Assembly (NCBI GenBank): GCA_934546935.1
Contig: CAKTEH010000002.1
Span: 124,001-188,000, forward strand
From: an uncultured Eubacteriales bacterium
Lineage (GTDB): Bacteria > Bacillota > Clostridia > Oscillospirales > QAMX01
Direction: 5' to 3'
Length of the DNA stretch: 64,000 nt
Under the pieces are notes generated by a model. That model saw nothing but the letters and a program-made list of their open reading frames with translations. It was not told where the DNA came from and did not search any database. Positions 33,673 through 42,524 of this stretch are shown here, in pieces; within the stretch, counting starts at the first letter, position 1, and each line of letters begins with the position of its first letter. The position numbers and the translations under genes are program-made.

Positions 33673-35818
33673 ATGGCTATTTCCCCATCTGAGAAACAGC
33701 TTCCCTGGTATAAAAGAACCCGCCGCTGGGGACAGACAAATCTTACAGAAATGGACCCTGTCCACTGTGATCTGAATTTCTGGAAGGATTATTGGAAACG
33801 TACGCGCGTACAGGGCGTAATTGTAAACGCAGGTGGGATCGTTGCTTATTATCCCAGCGCGCTCGGCCTGCAATACCGGGCAAAAGGACTTGGCAAAAAA
33901 AAATTTCTTCGGCGAATTTACCGCCGCAGCCAGGGAAGCCGGGCTGTCTGTTGTCGCACGAATGGATATCAACCGGGCAACGGGGGATTTTTATAAGGTA
34001 CACCCCGACTGGTTCGCCGTAGACGCTTCCGGCAAACCTTATATGGCCGGCGACCGGTACAGCTCCTGCGTCAATAGTGCCTACTATAAGGAGTTTATCC
34101 CCGAAGTGCTCAAAGAAATTATCACGCGCTACCATCCCGACGGGTTTGCCGACAACAACTGGAAAGGGATTAAGCGCAGCCTTATCTGCTACTGCGATAA
34201 CTGCAAACGAAAATTCCTTCAATACAGCGGCCATGCACTCCCCGAAAAAGAAGATTGGGACAGCCCCGTCTATAAGACCTGGATTAACTGGAGCTATGCG
34301 TGCCGGATGGAGAATTGGGATCTTTTCAACCGGATTACCCGGAAGTACGGCGGGGAAGAATGCCTCTGGCTGGGGATGCTCAATGCCAACCCGCTTAACG
34401 CCAGCTTCAACTTCTGTGATCTTTATGAAATTGGGAAGCGTTCACAGCTGGTCCTGTGCGACCATCAATCCCGCGACAGCATCAACGGTTTCGAGCAGAA
34501 CAGCATCAACGGCGATCTTTTGCATGATGTTGCCGGTTGGGAACAGATTATCCCTGAGAGCATGAGTTCCCATGTACGTGGGGCGCGTACCTTCCGCCGC
34601 ACAAGCAACCCGCTTCCGGAAACCCAAATGTGGATGTATTCCGGCATGGCGGGCGGGATTTCCCCCTGGTACCACATCGTCGGCGCCGTACAGGAGGACC
34701 GCCGGCTTTTTAAACCGGCAATCGCCGCGATGCAGTGGCATGAAAAAAACGAGGAATACCTTTATAACCGCATGCCGGTTGCAAACGTCGGGCTGGTATG
34801 GAGCCGGGAAAATATTGATTTTTACGGACGTGACTGCGCGCAGGTCAATGTTGGGCTTCCCTGGCGCGGCTTCACCCACGCGCTGACCCGCGCCCAGATC
34901 CCATTCCTTCCATTAAATGCCAACCACATCCCGCAAACCCAGAAAGACTTTAAAGTCCTGATCCTTCCCGAGCTTGCCGTGATGACCGGCCGGCAAATCC
35001 AGTTGCTGCACAGCTTTGTGGAATCCGGCGGAAGCCTGATCCTGACCGGGGCGTCCGGTACGCTCGACGAATGGGGCGTCCGCCGCGAACACTTCCCGCT
35101 TTCCTCTATCGCAGGCATCCGGCATTTCGGCACAGCAGAGGGTGCGCCGAGGATCGTCCGGGAGAACTGGGAACATTACGAAGCGCATAACTATCTGCGC
35201 ATCGGGCAGCACGAAAACCCGCTCTTTTCCAGGCTGGAAGAGACCGATATCCTGCCCTTTGGCGGGGAGTTGCAGAACGTAGAACCGGTTAACTTCATGC
35301 AGACTGCGGCAACCTATATTCCCGAATTCCCAATTGTCCCTCCGGAGTTAAGCTGGATGCGTCAGCCCGTGACCGATAAGCCGGCTATCCTGGCAGGCAC
35401 ACATCCCAGCGGCGGCCGTATTGCTTATTTCGCATGCGATATTGACCGCTGTTACGGCGTTTCCCAACTTCCGGACCATGGCGATCTTCTGGCGAATGCG
35501 GTCCGCTGGACCTGTTTCGAGGACGTACCCGTAAAGATTTCCGGGCCGGGCTATCTATGCTGCAAGCTTTACCGGCAGGAGGGCCGGATGATCCTGCATA
35601 TCCTGAACCTGAGCGGCGCAAACGGTTTCCCGGATTATCTGGAAGAAAATTTTCCGGTCGGCCCGCTTCATGTCGCCGTAAACACCGGAAGCCTGGCAGT
35701 AAAAAAAGCCGCCCTCCGCGTGGCGGAAACGCAAATCCCGGTACATGTCCGCGACGGATGGGCCAGCCTGGTGTTGGACAAGATCACCGACCATGAAATG
35801 ATCCTGCTGGAAGCGTAG
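33673..35818 (+). CDS. GHL6-type glycoside hydrolase, frameshifted at an A9 run
   Basis: Two overlapping frames join into one protein of about 715 residues. The first, from ATG 33673 after AAAGGATG, encodes the barrel start (LPWYKRTRRWGQTNL, VQGVIVNAGGIVAYYP). At a run of nine A residues (33895-33903) the sense passes to the plus-one frame, continuing FFGEFTAAAREAGLSVVARMD and on to 35818. The barrel resembles hypothetical glycosyl hydrolase family 6 (GHL6), with HPDWFAVDASGKPY and HPDGFADNNWKG. The second half is a beta-galactosidase-trimerisation-like glutamine-amidotransferase fold (LILPELAVMTGRQIQLLHSF) plus a beta-domain. Eight A residues would restore one frame, so slippage, real mutation or a sequencing error are all possible. 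No signal peptide. It leads into a sugar isomerase gene 65 bases later. Confidence 0.72.
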
Positions 35819-35883
35819 CCGCCAACACACAAGTGTTTTCCCATCCCCATCCGTTTCAATTAAACTTCTATAAGGAGGAACCC

Positions 35884-36795
35884 ATGAAATTTTCCATTGC
35901 AACCTGGGCCTTTATGTACGGACAGTATGCGAAAAACCCTTGGCCCATCGGGAAGATTCTGGAATGGACGGCGCATGCCGGCTATGACGGCACGGAATTC
36001 TGCGGTTTCCACATGCCTTCGCCCGAGGACGAATACGATACGCCTGAAAAATGCCGCGAACTGATGGCATTGGTACGGGAAAACGGGCTGGAAGCGCCAT
36101 ATTACGCCGCCCAATGCCGTGCTGCGCCCCCGTCAGTCAGCGAGCGCAGCGTATACATGGCGCGTTTTGAAAAAGCGCTGCGCTTTTGCGTCAACTGCGG
36201 TATCCCAATCATGCGCCTCGATAGCGCAGTGCGGCCTGAAGCGTTTTCAGAAGAGGAATACAAAATCCATTTTGACCGGCTCATCGGCAACTGGCGGGCG
36301 AGCGCCCGGCTGGCAGCATCTTTTGGGGTCAATCTTGTCTTTGAGTCCGAACCGCCGATGTGGATCAACAAACCCAGCGAGGTCCTTGCCGCTGTCGAAG
36401 CGGTAAACGAAGCAAACTTTAAAATCCTTTTTGATCTAAGCCATAGCTATGTATCCGCAGTCCGCGGTATGCTGCAGGTTGGGGAAAAGGAGACCCTGCC
36501 AGGCGGGCTGGTTGAATACATCCACATGATCGGCCATCATATCGGCGCAGTACATCTGATCGACACCAACGGAAAGCTCTATGGCGAGGATGAAGGCGGC
36601 GCCGGTACAAGCGTACACCTGCCTTTCGGCGAAGGCATCCTTGATTTTGATGCGGTCTTTGAAGCGTTATGGCCATATGCGGGGAAGCTCGATTTCTGGA
36701 GCCTTGATTTCTTTGCCTGCCGCGACGCAGAGCACACCGGTGTAGAAGCGTTGAAATTCCTGCGCGAAAAAATCGCGCGTTTTGAAAACCAATAA
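35884..36795 (+). CDS. Sugar phosphate isomerase/epimerase (xylose-isomerase-like barrel)
   Basis: A 303-residue TIM-barrel protein of the AP-endonuclease-2/xylose-isomerase-like superfamily, which isomerises or epimerises keto sugars using a divalent metal. The likely metal ligands are the glutamates in NLVFESEPP (about 158), the aspartate in ILFDLSHS (about 190), the histidine in AVHLIDTNG (about 226) and a final glutamate or aspartate near the C-terminus. The start at ATG 35884 follows AAGGAGG. It is 65 bases downstream of the GHL6-type gene and probably processes the sugar released by it. The exact substrate, for instance an inosose or a ketohexose, cannot be fixed. Confidence 0.86.
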   Translation: MKFSIATWAFMYGQYAKNPWPIGKILEWTAHAGYDGTEFCGFHMPSPEDEYDTPEKCRELMALVRENGLEAPYYAAQCRAAPPSVSERSVYMARFEKALRFCVNCGIPIMRLDSAVRPEAFSEEEYKIHFDRLIGNWRASARLAASFGVNLVFESEPPMWINKPSEVLAAVEAVNEANFKILFDLSHSYVSAVRGMLQVGEKETLPGGLVEYIHMIGHHIGAVHLIDTNGKLYGEDEGGAGTSVHLPFGEGILDFDAVFEALWPYAGKLDFWSLDFFACRDAEHTGVEALKFLREKIARFENQ

Positions 36796-36836
36796 AAACG
36801 GTCTGCGGCCACCGGGTCGCAGCAGATGCGGGACGG

Positions 36837-36897
36837 GCATCCATACCGGCACATCATTAGGTCTTAGAAGATGTGCCCTATGGATGCTTTTTATTTT
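36837..36897 (+). promoter_or_regulatory. Terminator-like hairpin abutting the pnuC ribosome binding site
   Basis: GCATCCATA (36837-36845) pairs with TATGGATGC (36879-36887), enclosing a second stem of GGCACATC with GATGTGCC, and is followed by TTTTTATTTT. The U-tract runs directly into GGAGGG of pnuC, 15 bases before its ATG. A smaller CTGCG/CGCAG hairpin lies upstream near 36802-36821. This may be the terminator of the isomerase gene or the expression platform of a pnuC-specific switch. No named aptamer is recognised. Confidence 0.6.
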
Positions 36898-36911
36898 GGA
36901 GGGTTTTATCC

Positions 36912-37607
36912 ATGCATGCGTTATTTCATAATCCATTTGCAGGCTTTACAGCCCGGCAGTGGTGTCTATGGGGTGTTTCTCTGCTTACCGTCTTCGCCGC
37001 AAACCTGGCGTCCGGAGAAGTGGAAATTTTCACGCTTTCCGGTACGCTGATCGGTGTGACCGCGCTGGTCTTTGTCGCACGCGGCGATGTGTGGGGGCAA
37101 ATTCTAACCGTTTTATTTAGTATCTTATACTCAATCACCGCACTGAAATACCGGTATTACAGCGAAATCATCACTTATCTCGGTATGTCTGCGCCCATCG
37201 CCGCCGCAAGCGTAATTACCAGGCTGCGCCATCCATACGCAGGCGGATGCGAAGTAGAGATTCATACGCAGTCCCGGCGGCAGACGGGGGTGATGTGGGT
37301 GCTCACGATTTTTGTAACATCTCTGTTTTACTTTATACTCCGCGCCCTTGATACGCCCAACCTGCTGGTCAGTACGCTCTCCGTGCTGACCAGCTTCCTG
37401 GCTTCGTATCTGATGCCGCTGCGCTGCTGCGGCTATGCGCTGGCATATGCAGTCAACGATATCGTCCTGATCCTGCTTTGGGTCTGCGCAGCCCGGGAAG
37501 ATATGCGCGTCCTTCCCATGGTTTTGTGCTTTGCTGCATTCCTGATTAACGACCTTTACGGCTTCATAAGCTGGAAGAAACGGAAAAAAGCACAAAGCCT
37601 CATATAA
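36912..37607 (+). CDS. pnuC: Nicotinamide riboside/mononucleotide transporter PnuC family
   Basis: A 231-residue integral membrane protein of the PnuC/SWEET-like family, which moves nicotinamide riboside, or in related clades thiamine or riboflavin, by facilitated diffusion. Seven helices can be traced, with SLLTVFAANLASGEVEIF near the first, GVTALVFVARGDVWGQ, and the conserved CGYALAYAVNDIVLILLWV near residue 175 and LINDLYGFISW at the end; these Asn, Asp and Trp residues line the substrate site in PnuC. TTGGAGGG lies before the ATG at 36912. It is preceded by a large hairpin that could control it and followed by a weak terminator. NAD precursor uptake is the default assignment. Confidence 0.9.
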   Translation: MHALFHNPFAGFTARQWCLWGVSLLTVFAANLASGEVEIFTLSGTLIGVTALVFVARGDVWGQILTVLFSILYSITALKYRYYSEIITYLGMSAPIAAASVITRLRHPYAGGCEVEIHTQSRRQTGVMWVLTIFVTSLFYFILRALDTPNLLVSTLSVLTSFLASYLMPLRCCGYALAYAVNDIVLILLWVCAAREDMRVLPMVLCFAAFLINDLYGFISWKKRKKAQSLI

Positions 37608-37618
37608 AACACGGACCC

Positions 37619-37660
37619 AAAAAGGGCTGTGCATCCTATAAAGACGCATAGTCCTTTTTA
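37619..37660 (+). terminator. Imperfect terminator-like hairpin after pnuC
   Basis: AAAAGGGCTGTGC faces GCATAGTCCTTTT with mismatches and is followed by TTTT. It lies 12 bases after the pnuC stop. Confidence 0.6.
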
Positions 37661-37719
37661 CTGATTCCTTTTTTCGTGTGAAAGTTTACATATCTGTTTT
37701 TTCGTAAAGTTTATGCCCC

Positions 37720-37747
37720 TTGACATCGAAGTTGAATCCTGTAGAAT
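37720..37747 (+). promoter_or_regulatory. Sigma-A promoter of the serine-hydrolase operon
   Basis: TTGACA (37720-37725), 16-base spacer, TAGAAT (37742-37747). The first gene starts about 45 bases downstream. Confidence 0.78.
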
Positions 37748-37797
37748 TAATCTATTCGAATACTAACTATAAGAAACATCGAATCCGGAGGCAACTT

Positions 37798-38958
37798 ATG
37801 GCAACATTTAAACAGCTTGACGCACTTCTGCAAAGCTTTGTGGAAAACGGGCTGCCCGGCTGCTCCCTGCAAATCGCGCAGCGGGGTGAAACGCTTTATG
37901 AAGGCTATTTTGGTTATGCCGATCTGGAAACCAAAACTCCAGTTACCCGCAACAGCATTTTCCGGCAGGCGTCCATGTCCAAAATCCCGCTTTACACCGT
38001 TGCAATGATGCTCTATGAAAAGGGGAAATTCCTGCTGACCGACCCGATTTACGACTTCCTTCCCGAATGGAAAAACACCAAAAAGTTTGTCCATTCCCCT
38101 AATGGTTACCCGCATATCGTCCCGGTCGAACACCCGGTTACAGTCAGTGATGTGCTCTCCATGAAATGCCCGCTGCCGTACTGCAACGCCCCTGCGCAAA
38201 GCAATGACCCAAGTTTCAACGCCATGGCCGAATGCATGAAGCCGTTGTGGGAAAAGGGCCATTTCTCAAACCGTGAACAGGTTGCGGCTATTGCCAATGC
38301 ACCGCTGGCCTGTGAACCGGGCACAAAATGGATGTATGGCTTTTCCAGCGAATTGACTGCCGCGCTTATCGAAGCAGTCTGCGGCAAGGGTATCGACGAT
38401 GTTTTTGAAGAAATGCTCTTTATGCCGCTGGGAATGGATTCCACCCGTTCGCACTTCTTCGGCGACATTGAACAGCGCATGGTGAAGCTCTATGCCCTCG
38501 GCCAGGACGGCAAGCTCATCCCGGCATCCAACAGGCTCGACTTAAAACACCGTCCTGAGCCGGAATATGAATCCGGTTGGGCGCGGCTGTTCTCCAATGT
38601 GAACGATTATACCAAGCTCATGCAAATGCTGGCAAACGGCGGCGTTTACAATGGCGAACGCATTATGGGCCGCAAGACCATCGACCTGATGCGCGCAAAC
38701 GGCCTGGAGAAGCCGTTTGCGGATCTGTACAACGCCGGATACGGCTACGGTTACGGCGTGCGCACGCTTATAGACAAGGAAAAAGGGAATCATAACGGCT
38801 CTCTCGGCGCGTTCGGCTGGACCGGCGGCTTCGGGACCTGGTGCGAAGCGGATCCGCAGGACGGCGTCAGTATTGTCTACATGCATAACCGCATTCCCAA
38901 CGGCGAGACTTATTATCATCTGCGTATGCGTGCCGCCGCTTATGGCTGCATCAAATAA
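37798..38958 (+). CDS. Beta-lactamase-family serine hydrolase (first of three paralogues)
   Basis: A 386-residue cytoplasmic serine hydrolase of the class C beta-lactamase/EstB fold (PF00144). The catalytic SxxK is SMSK at 59-62, in FRQASMSKIPLYTVAMM. The second catalytic element is around WMYGFSSELTAALIE (Tyr near 180), and GYGYGYGVRTL and GSLGAFGWTGGFGTW supply the third. There is no signal peptide, so periplasmic lactamase or wall peptidase function is unlikely; an acyl esterase is more probable. GGAGGC precedes ATG 37798. Two paralogues follow at 13 bases and with overlap. The substrate is unknown but could be an acyl group on plant oligosaccharides or a small-molecule ester. Confidence 0.9.
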   Translation: MATFKQLDALLQSFVENGLPGCSLQIAQRGETLYEGYFGYADLETKTPVTRNSIFRQASMSKIPLYTVAMMLYEKGKFLLTDPIYDFLPEWKNTKKFVHSPNGYPHIVPVEHPVTVSDVLSMKCPLPYCNAPAQSNDPSFNAMAECMKPLWEKGHFSNREQVAAIANAPLACEPGTKWMYGFSSELTAALIEAVCGKGIDDVFEEMLFMPLGMDSTRSHFFGDIEQRMVKLYALGQDGKLIPASNRLDLKHRPEPEYESGWARLFSNVNDYTKLMQMLANGGVYNGERIMGRKTIDLMRANGLEKPFADLYNAGYGYGYGVRTLIDKEKGNHNGSLGAFGWTGGFGTWCEADPQDGVSIVYMHNRIPNGETYYHLRMRAAAYGCIK

Positions 38959-38971
38959 AAGGAGGGGCAGT

Positions 38972-40171
38972 ATGTCGAATTTTCGTGATTTAGATGCACT
39001 TTTGCAGAAATATGTTGACGACGGGCTTCCTGGATGCAGCTGCGTCATTGCCAAAAAAGGCGAGATTTTATACGAGGGATACTTTGGCTATTCCGATGTG
39101 GAAAACAAGACGGCGCTGACCCGCAATAACGTTTTCCGGCAGGCTTCGCTGACCAAGGTCGCGATGTACACGACTGCGATGATGCTCTATGAGCAGGGGA
39201 AATTCCTGATGACCGACCCGCTTTACGAGTATTTCCCGGAATACCGCCATATGAATAAATATATCGTTAAGGAAAACGGCGAGGTCGATGTTGTGCCGGC
39301 TGAGAAGCCGATTACCATCAAGCAGATCATGAACATGACCTGCGGTATGCCATATGAAATGATCATGGGCTTTTCCCCGGTCGCACACCCAACCGCGGTC
39401 GCTATGGCCAAGGCAATGAAGCCGCTGCGTGAGAAGGGGTATTACACCCTTCGGGAACAGATCCGTGCCTGCGCCGAAGCGCCGCTCGCCTTCGAACCAG
39501 GCACACGTTGGCTCTACGGATTTGCCAGCGAGTTGACTGCAGGCCTGTTGGAAGCGGTCGGCGGCAAACCGGCAGAAATGGTCATCAAGGAAATGCTGTT
39601 TGAGCCGTTGGGGATGGACAGCTCTGCCAATTTCCTTTTCGGCGATCTTGAGCAGCGTCTGGTCAAAAATTATTTCCTGACCCGGGGCAAAAACCTTGGC
39701 GAGGAGGGCGCGCTGTATGTCGCGCCTGCCCATATGGAGGCAGCTATGGTCGGGCCGCTCGGCACTGTGCCGGGATTTTCCCGCGTCATCACCAACTGCT
39801 GGGACTATACAAAGCTGATGCAGATGTTGGCAAACGGCGGCGTCTATAACGGCGAACGCATTATGGGCCGCAAAACCATCGACCTGATGCGCACCAATAC
39901 CCTGACGCCGGAAATGATCCGGCAGGATTTCAGCAACGATTACCTTGCAGGCTATGGGTACGGCTATGGCGTACGCACACTGATGGATAAATATGCCGGA
40001 CATCATAACGGATCGCTCGGTGCATTCGGTTGGACCGGCGGCTCGGGTACTTGGGCGGAAGCGGACCCGGAAGACGGCGTCAGCATTGTATATATGCACA
40101 ACCTTCAGCCTAATCTTGAACAATACCATCACCTCCGTATGCGCGCGACAGCATATGGCTGCCTTGAATGA
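38972..40171 (+). CDS. Beta-lactamase-family serine hydrolase (second paralogue)
   Basis: A 399-residue paralogue of the preceding gene with nearly colinear sequence. SxxK is SLTK at 59-62 (FRQASLTKVAMYTTAMML). WLYGFASELTAGLLE gives the catalytic tyrosine region, and GYGYGYGVRTL with GSLGAFGWTGGSGTW closes the site. Stretches such as MLANGGVYNGERIMGRKTID are identical in the two genes, showing recent duplication. An additional loop after the position where the first copy has VKLYALGQDG makes this copy longer. AGGAGG lies before the ATG. The third paralogue begins four bases before its stop codon. No export signal is seen. Function as for the first copy. Confidence 0.9.
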   Translation: MSNFRDLDALLQKYVDDGLPGCSCVIAKKGEILYEGYFGYSDVENKTALTRNNVFRQASLTKVAMYTTAMMLYEQGKFLMTDPLYEYFPEYRHMNKYIVKENGEVDVVPAEKPITIKQIMNMTCGMPYEMIMGFSPVAHPTAVAMAKAMKPLREKGYYTLREQIRACAEAPLAFEPGTRWLYGFASELTAGLLEAVGGKPAEMVIKEMLFEPLGMDSSANFLFGDLEQRLVKNYFLTRGKNLGEEGALYVAPAHMEAAMVGPLGTVPGFSRVITNCWDYTKLMQMLANGGVYNGERIMGRKTIDLMRTNTLTPEMIRQDFSNDYLAGYGYGYGVRTLMDKYAGHHNGSLGAFGWTGGSGTWAEADPEDGVSIVYMHNLQPNLEQYHHLRMRATAYGCLE

Positions 40172-41361
40172 ACGCTATGAAATACGATTTTTCAAAGCTT
40201 GACGCGCTTTTGCGCCGTTTTGCAGCTGAATCTGTCCCAAGCTGCGCCTGTGCCGTCGTAAAAGACGGCGAGCTTCTATACGAAGGCTACTATGGCTATG
40301 CGGATTTGGAGGCAAAAGCGCCGGTAACGCCTGCGTCACTGTACCGGCAAGCCTCGATGACAAAGCTTGTCACCTATACGATTTTAATGATGCTGATGGA
40401 ACAGGGCAAATGCCGCATGGACCAGCCGCTTTCGGATTTCTACCCTGCATGGGCAGACAAGACGAAATTTGTCCCGTGCGAAGACGGCTATGCCATCGTG
40501 CCCCTGGAAAAGACGATTACGCTCGGCGACTGTACTGCTATGATGTGCGGTATGCCCTATTGCTTCGGCCCGGCGCCTTCGGATACCAAAGACCCGGTTT
40601 TAAAAGCCATGAGCCAGGCAATGCAGCCGGTTTGGGCAAAAGGACATTACCGTGTGCAGGAAGCCATTGCCGCAATGGCGCAGGTACCTGTTGCATTCGA
40701 ACCAGGCACAGACTGGATGTACGGTTTCGGCAGCGAAATTGTCGGCGGTGTCGTCGAATTGATTACGGGCATGCCGCTTTATCAGGCAATGCGCCGTTAT
40801 ATTTTCATGCCGTTGGATATGCGCGACACCGACACGCTTTTTCATGATGATTTCGAACAGCGCCTGGTCGGCATGTATACCGTGCAAAACGGGCAGTTTA
40901 TTCGGATGCCGGCGGATATCGACCGCGGCCAGCGTCCGGGCGAGGAAAATGAAGAGGGGCGTCCAAGCCTGATGACCAATGTCCGTGACTTTTCCAAACT
41001 CATGCAGTTGTGGGCGCATGACGGGGTATATAAAGGCGTACGGCTGTTAAAGCCGGAGACTATGCGTTTTATGCGTCAAAACCTCCTGTCCGGCGATGTG
41101 CTTTCCCAATATCAGGGCGGGCCGGATGGCTACAATGCCGGATATGGCTATGGCTACGGTGTTCGGACTCTCCTTGCCCCGCGCGAAGGCTGCGGAAACG
41201 TCGGTTCCTACGGCTGGACTGGCGGATATGGGAGCTGGTGTGAAGCCGACCCGGTGGAGCACGCCAGCATTGTTTATATGCATAATATGATCCCCAACCG
41301 CGAGCAGGAGCACCATCTGCCTGTGCGTGCCGCCGCATATGGCGCACTGCGCGGAAATTAA
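40168..41361 (+). CDS. Beta-lactamase-family serine hydrolase (third, more divergent paralogue)
   Basis: A 397-residue paralogue, less similar than the other two are to each other. SxxK is SMTK (63-66), followed by LVTYTILMMLMEQGK. WMYGFGSEIVGGVVE replaces the SSEL segment, and YGYGYGVRTLLAPREG and GSYGWTGGYGSW correspond to the final motif. It starts with an ATGA overlap with the preceding stop and lacks a strong ribosome binding site, so it depends on translational coupling; an alternative start at 40177 is equally weak. A CE1-type esterase follows nine bases later. Three tandem copies suggest division of labour over related esters. Confidence 0.88.
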   Translation: MNAMKYDFSKLDALLRRFAAESVPSCACAVVKDGELLYEGYYGYADLEAKAPVTPASLYRQASMTKLVTYTILMMLMEQGKCRMDQPLSDFYPAWADKTKFVPCEDGYAIVPLEKTITLGDCTAMMCGMPYCFGPAPSDTKDPVLKAMSQAMQPVWAKGHYRVQEAIAAMAQVPVAFEPGTDWMYGFGSEIVGGVVELITGMPLYQAMRRYIFMPLDMRDTDTLFHDDFEQRLVGMYTVQNGQFIRMPADIDRGQRPGEENEEGRPSLMTNVRDFSKLMQLWAHDGVYKGVRLLKPETMRFMRQNLLSGDVLSQYQGGPDGYNAGYGYGYGVRTLLAPREGCGNVGSYGWTGGYGSWCEADPVEHASIVYMHNMIPNREQEHHLPVRAAAYGALRGN

Positions 41362-41370
41362 GGAGGAGCT

Positions 41371-42507
41371 ATGAAAAAACCGCTTAATCCGGCGCTGGAA
41401 ACACATATGTTGTTTTTTCATCCCGCATATATGGAAATGCGGCCTTTTGACGAAATCGGGCCAAAGCATTTCCCGGCCATGCGCGGCGTAGAGATCAATG
41501 AGCAAGGCCACGCGGTGTTCCATTACCGCGCGCCAAATGCCAGAAGCGTCGAAGTCGGCGATCTCGGCGGCGCGCTTTCGGGGAAACGCTTCCCGATGGA
41601 AAAAGGCGAAGACGGCATTTGGACGGTTACCATCCCGCAGCTGACGCCCGGGTTCCATTATCATGCCTATTACGTCGACGGCAACCGTGCCTCCAATCCG
41701 CAGGCCCCTTATGGGTATGGCGGGCATGAAGTAACCAACTTTATCGAAGTCCCCGACCCCGACGGCGATTTTTACCTTTGCCAGGATGTGCCACACGGCA
41801 CAGTCCATATGGAGATTTACCGTTCATCCAAAACCGGGAATATGCACAATGTTTGGATCTATACCCCGGCATCCTATGCCGAAGATCATAAACGGCGTTA
41901 CCCGGTGCTGTACCTGCATCATGGCGGCGGCGAAAATGAAACTGGGTGGATCTGGCAGGGGAAGATCAATTATATCCTTGACAACCTGATCGCCGAAGGC
42001 AAATGCCGCGAGATGATTGTCGTTATGCCCTGTATGTATGACATTGATTATGAAAATCCCGGCGATTTCCTTGCCGGCGACTACGACCACCTGTTGACGG
42101 CCGACTGCATGCCTCTGATTGAACGCAAATACCGCATCCTTTCTGACGGCGCATCCCGCGCAATCGCAGGGCTTTCCATGGGATCCTTCCATTCCCTGTC
42201 TGTTGCCTGTAACCATCCGGGGATGTTCGGCTATATCGCGCTGTTTTCAGGTTCGCTTGACCAACGCTGGTACGGCTGGTGCGACTGCCGCGGCGTACTG
42301 GAAAAAGAGCCTGCCATGCGCGCAAATACAAAACTTGTATTTCTTTCCGTTGGGACAGATGAAACGCGGCTTTATAACAGAATCCAGGAAAACCGTAAAT
42401 TTTTAGACCGCTGCGGCATAAAAAACGCTTATTATGAGCGTCCCGGATACCACGACTGGACCGTGTGGCGCTACTCGGTACGCGAATTCCTGCAGCAACT
42501 CTTCTGA
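41371..42507 (+). CDS. CE1-type carbohydrate esterase with N-terminal Ig-like domain
   Basis: A 378-residue enzyme in two parts. Residues 35-125 form an Ig/CBM48-like domain (AVFHYRAPNARSVEVGDL, TPGFHYHAYYVDG). Residues 140-378 are an alpha/beta-hydrolase of the feruloyl/acetyl-esterase D group: HHGGGENE (183-190), nucleophile Ser269 in IAGLSMGSFH, an acid at Asp330 in VGTDE and His361 in GYHDWTVWR. This layout matches intracellular CE1 enzymes that remove ferulate or acetate from xylo-oligosaccharides. AAGGAGGAG lies before the ATG. It follows the three serine hydrolases and precedes a MATE exporter by 17 bases. The exact acyl group is not determinable. Confidence 0.88.
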   Translation: MKKPLNPALETHMLFFHPAYMEMRPFDEIGPKHFPAMRGVEINEQGHAVFHYRAPNARSVEVGDLGGALSGKRFPMEKGEDGIWTVTIPQLTPGFHYHAYYVDGNRASNPQAPYGYGGHEVTNFIEVPDPDGDFYLCQDVPHGTVHMEIYRSSKTGNMHNVWIYTPASYAEDHKRRYPVLYLHHGGGENETGWIWQGKINYILDNLIAEGKCREMIVVMPCMYDIDYENPGDFLAGDYDHLLTADCMPLIERKYRILSDGASRAIAGLSMGSFHSLSVACNHPGMFGYIALFSGSLDQRWYGWCDCRGVLEKEPAMRANTKLVFLSVGTDETRLYNRIQENRKFLDRCGIKNAYYERPGYHDWTVWRYSVREFLQQLF

Positions 42508-42524
42508 GAGAAAGGATCGACACT

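Noticed and set aside
39068..40132. 354-codon minus-strand frame opposite the second serine hydrolase
   Set aside because: Shadow frame; the plus-strand gene has a ribosome binding site, catalytic motifs and paralogues.
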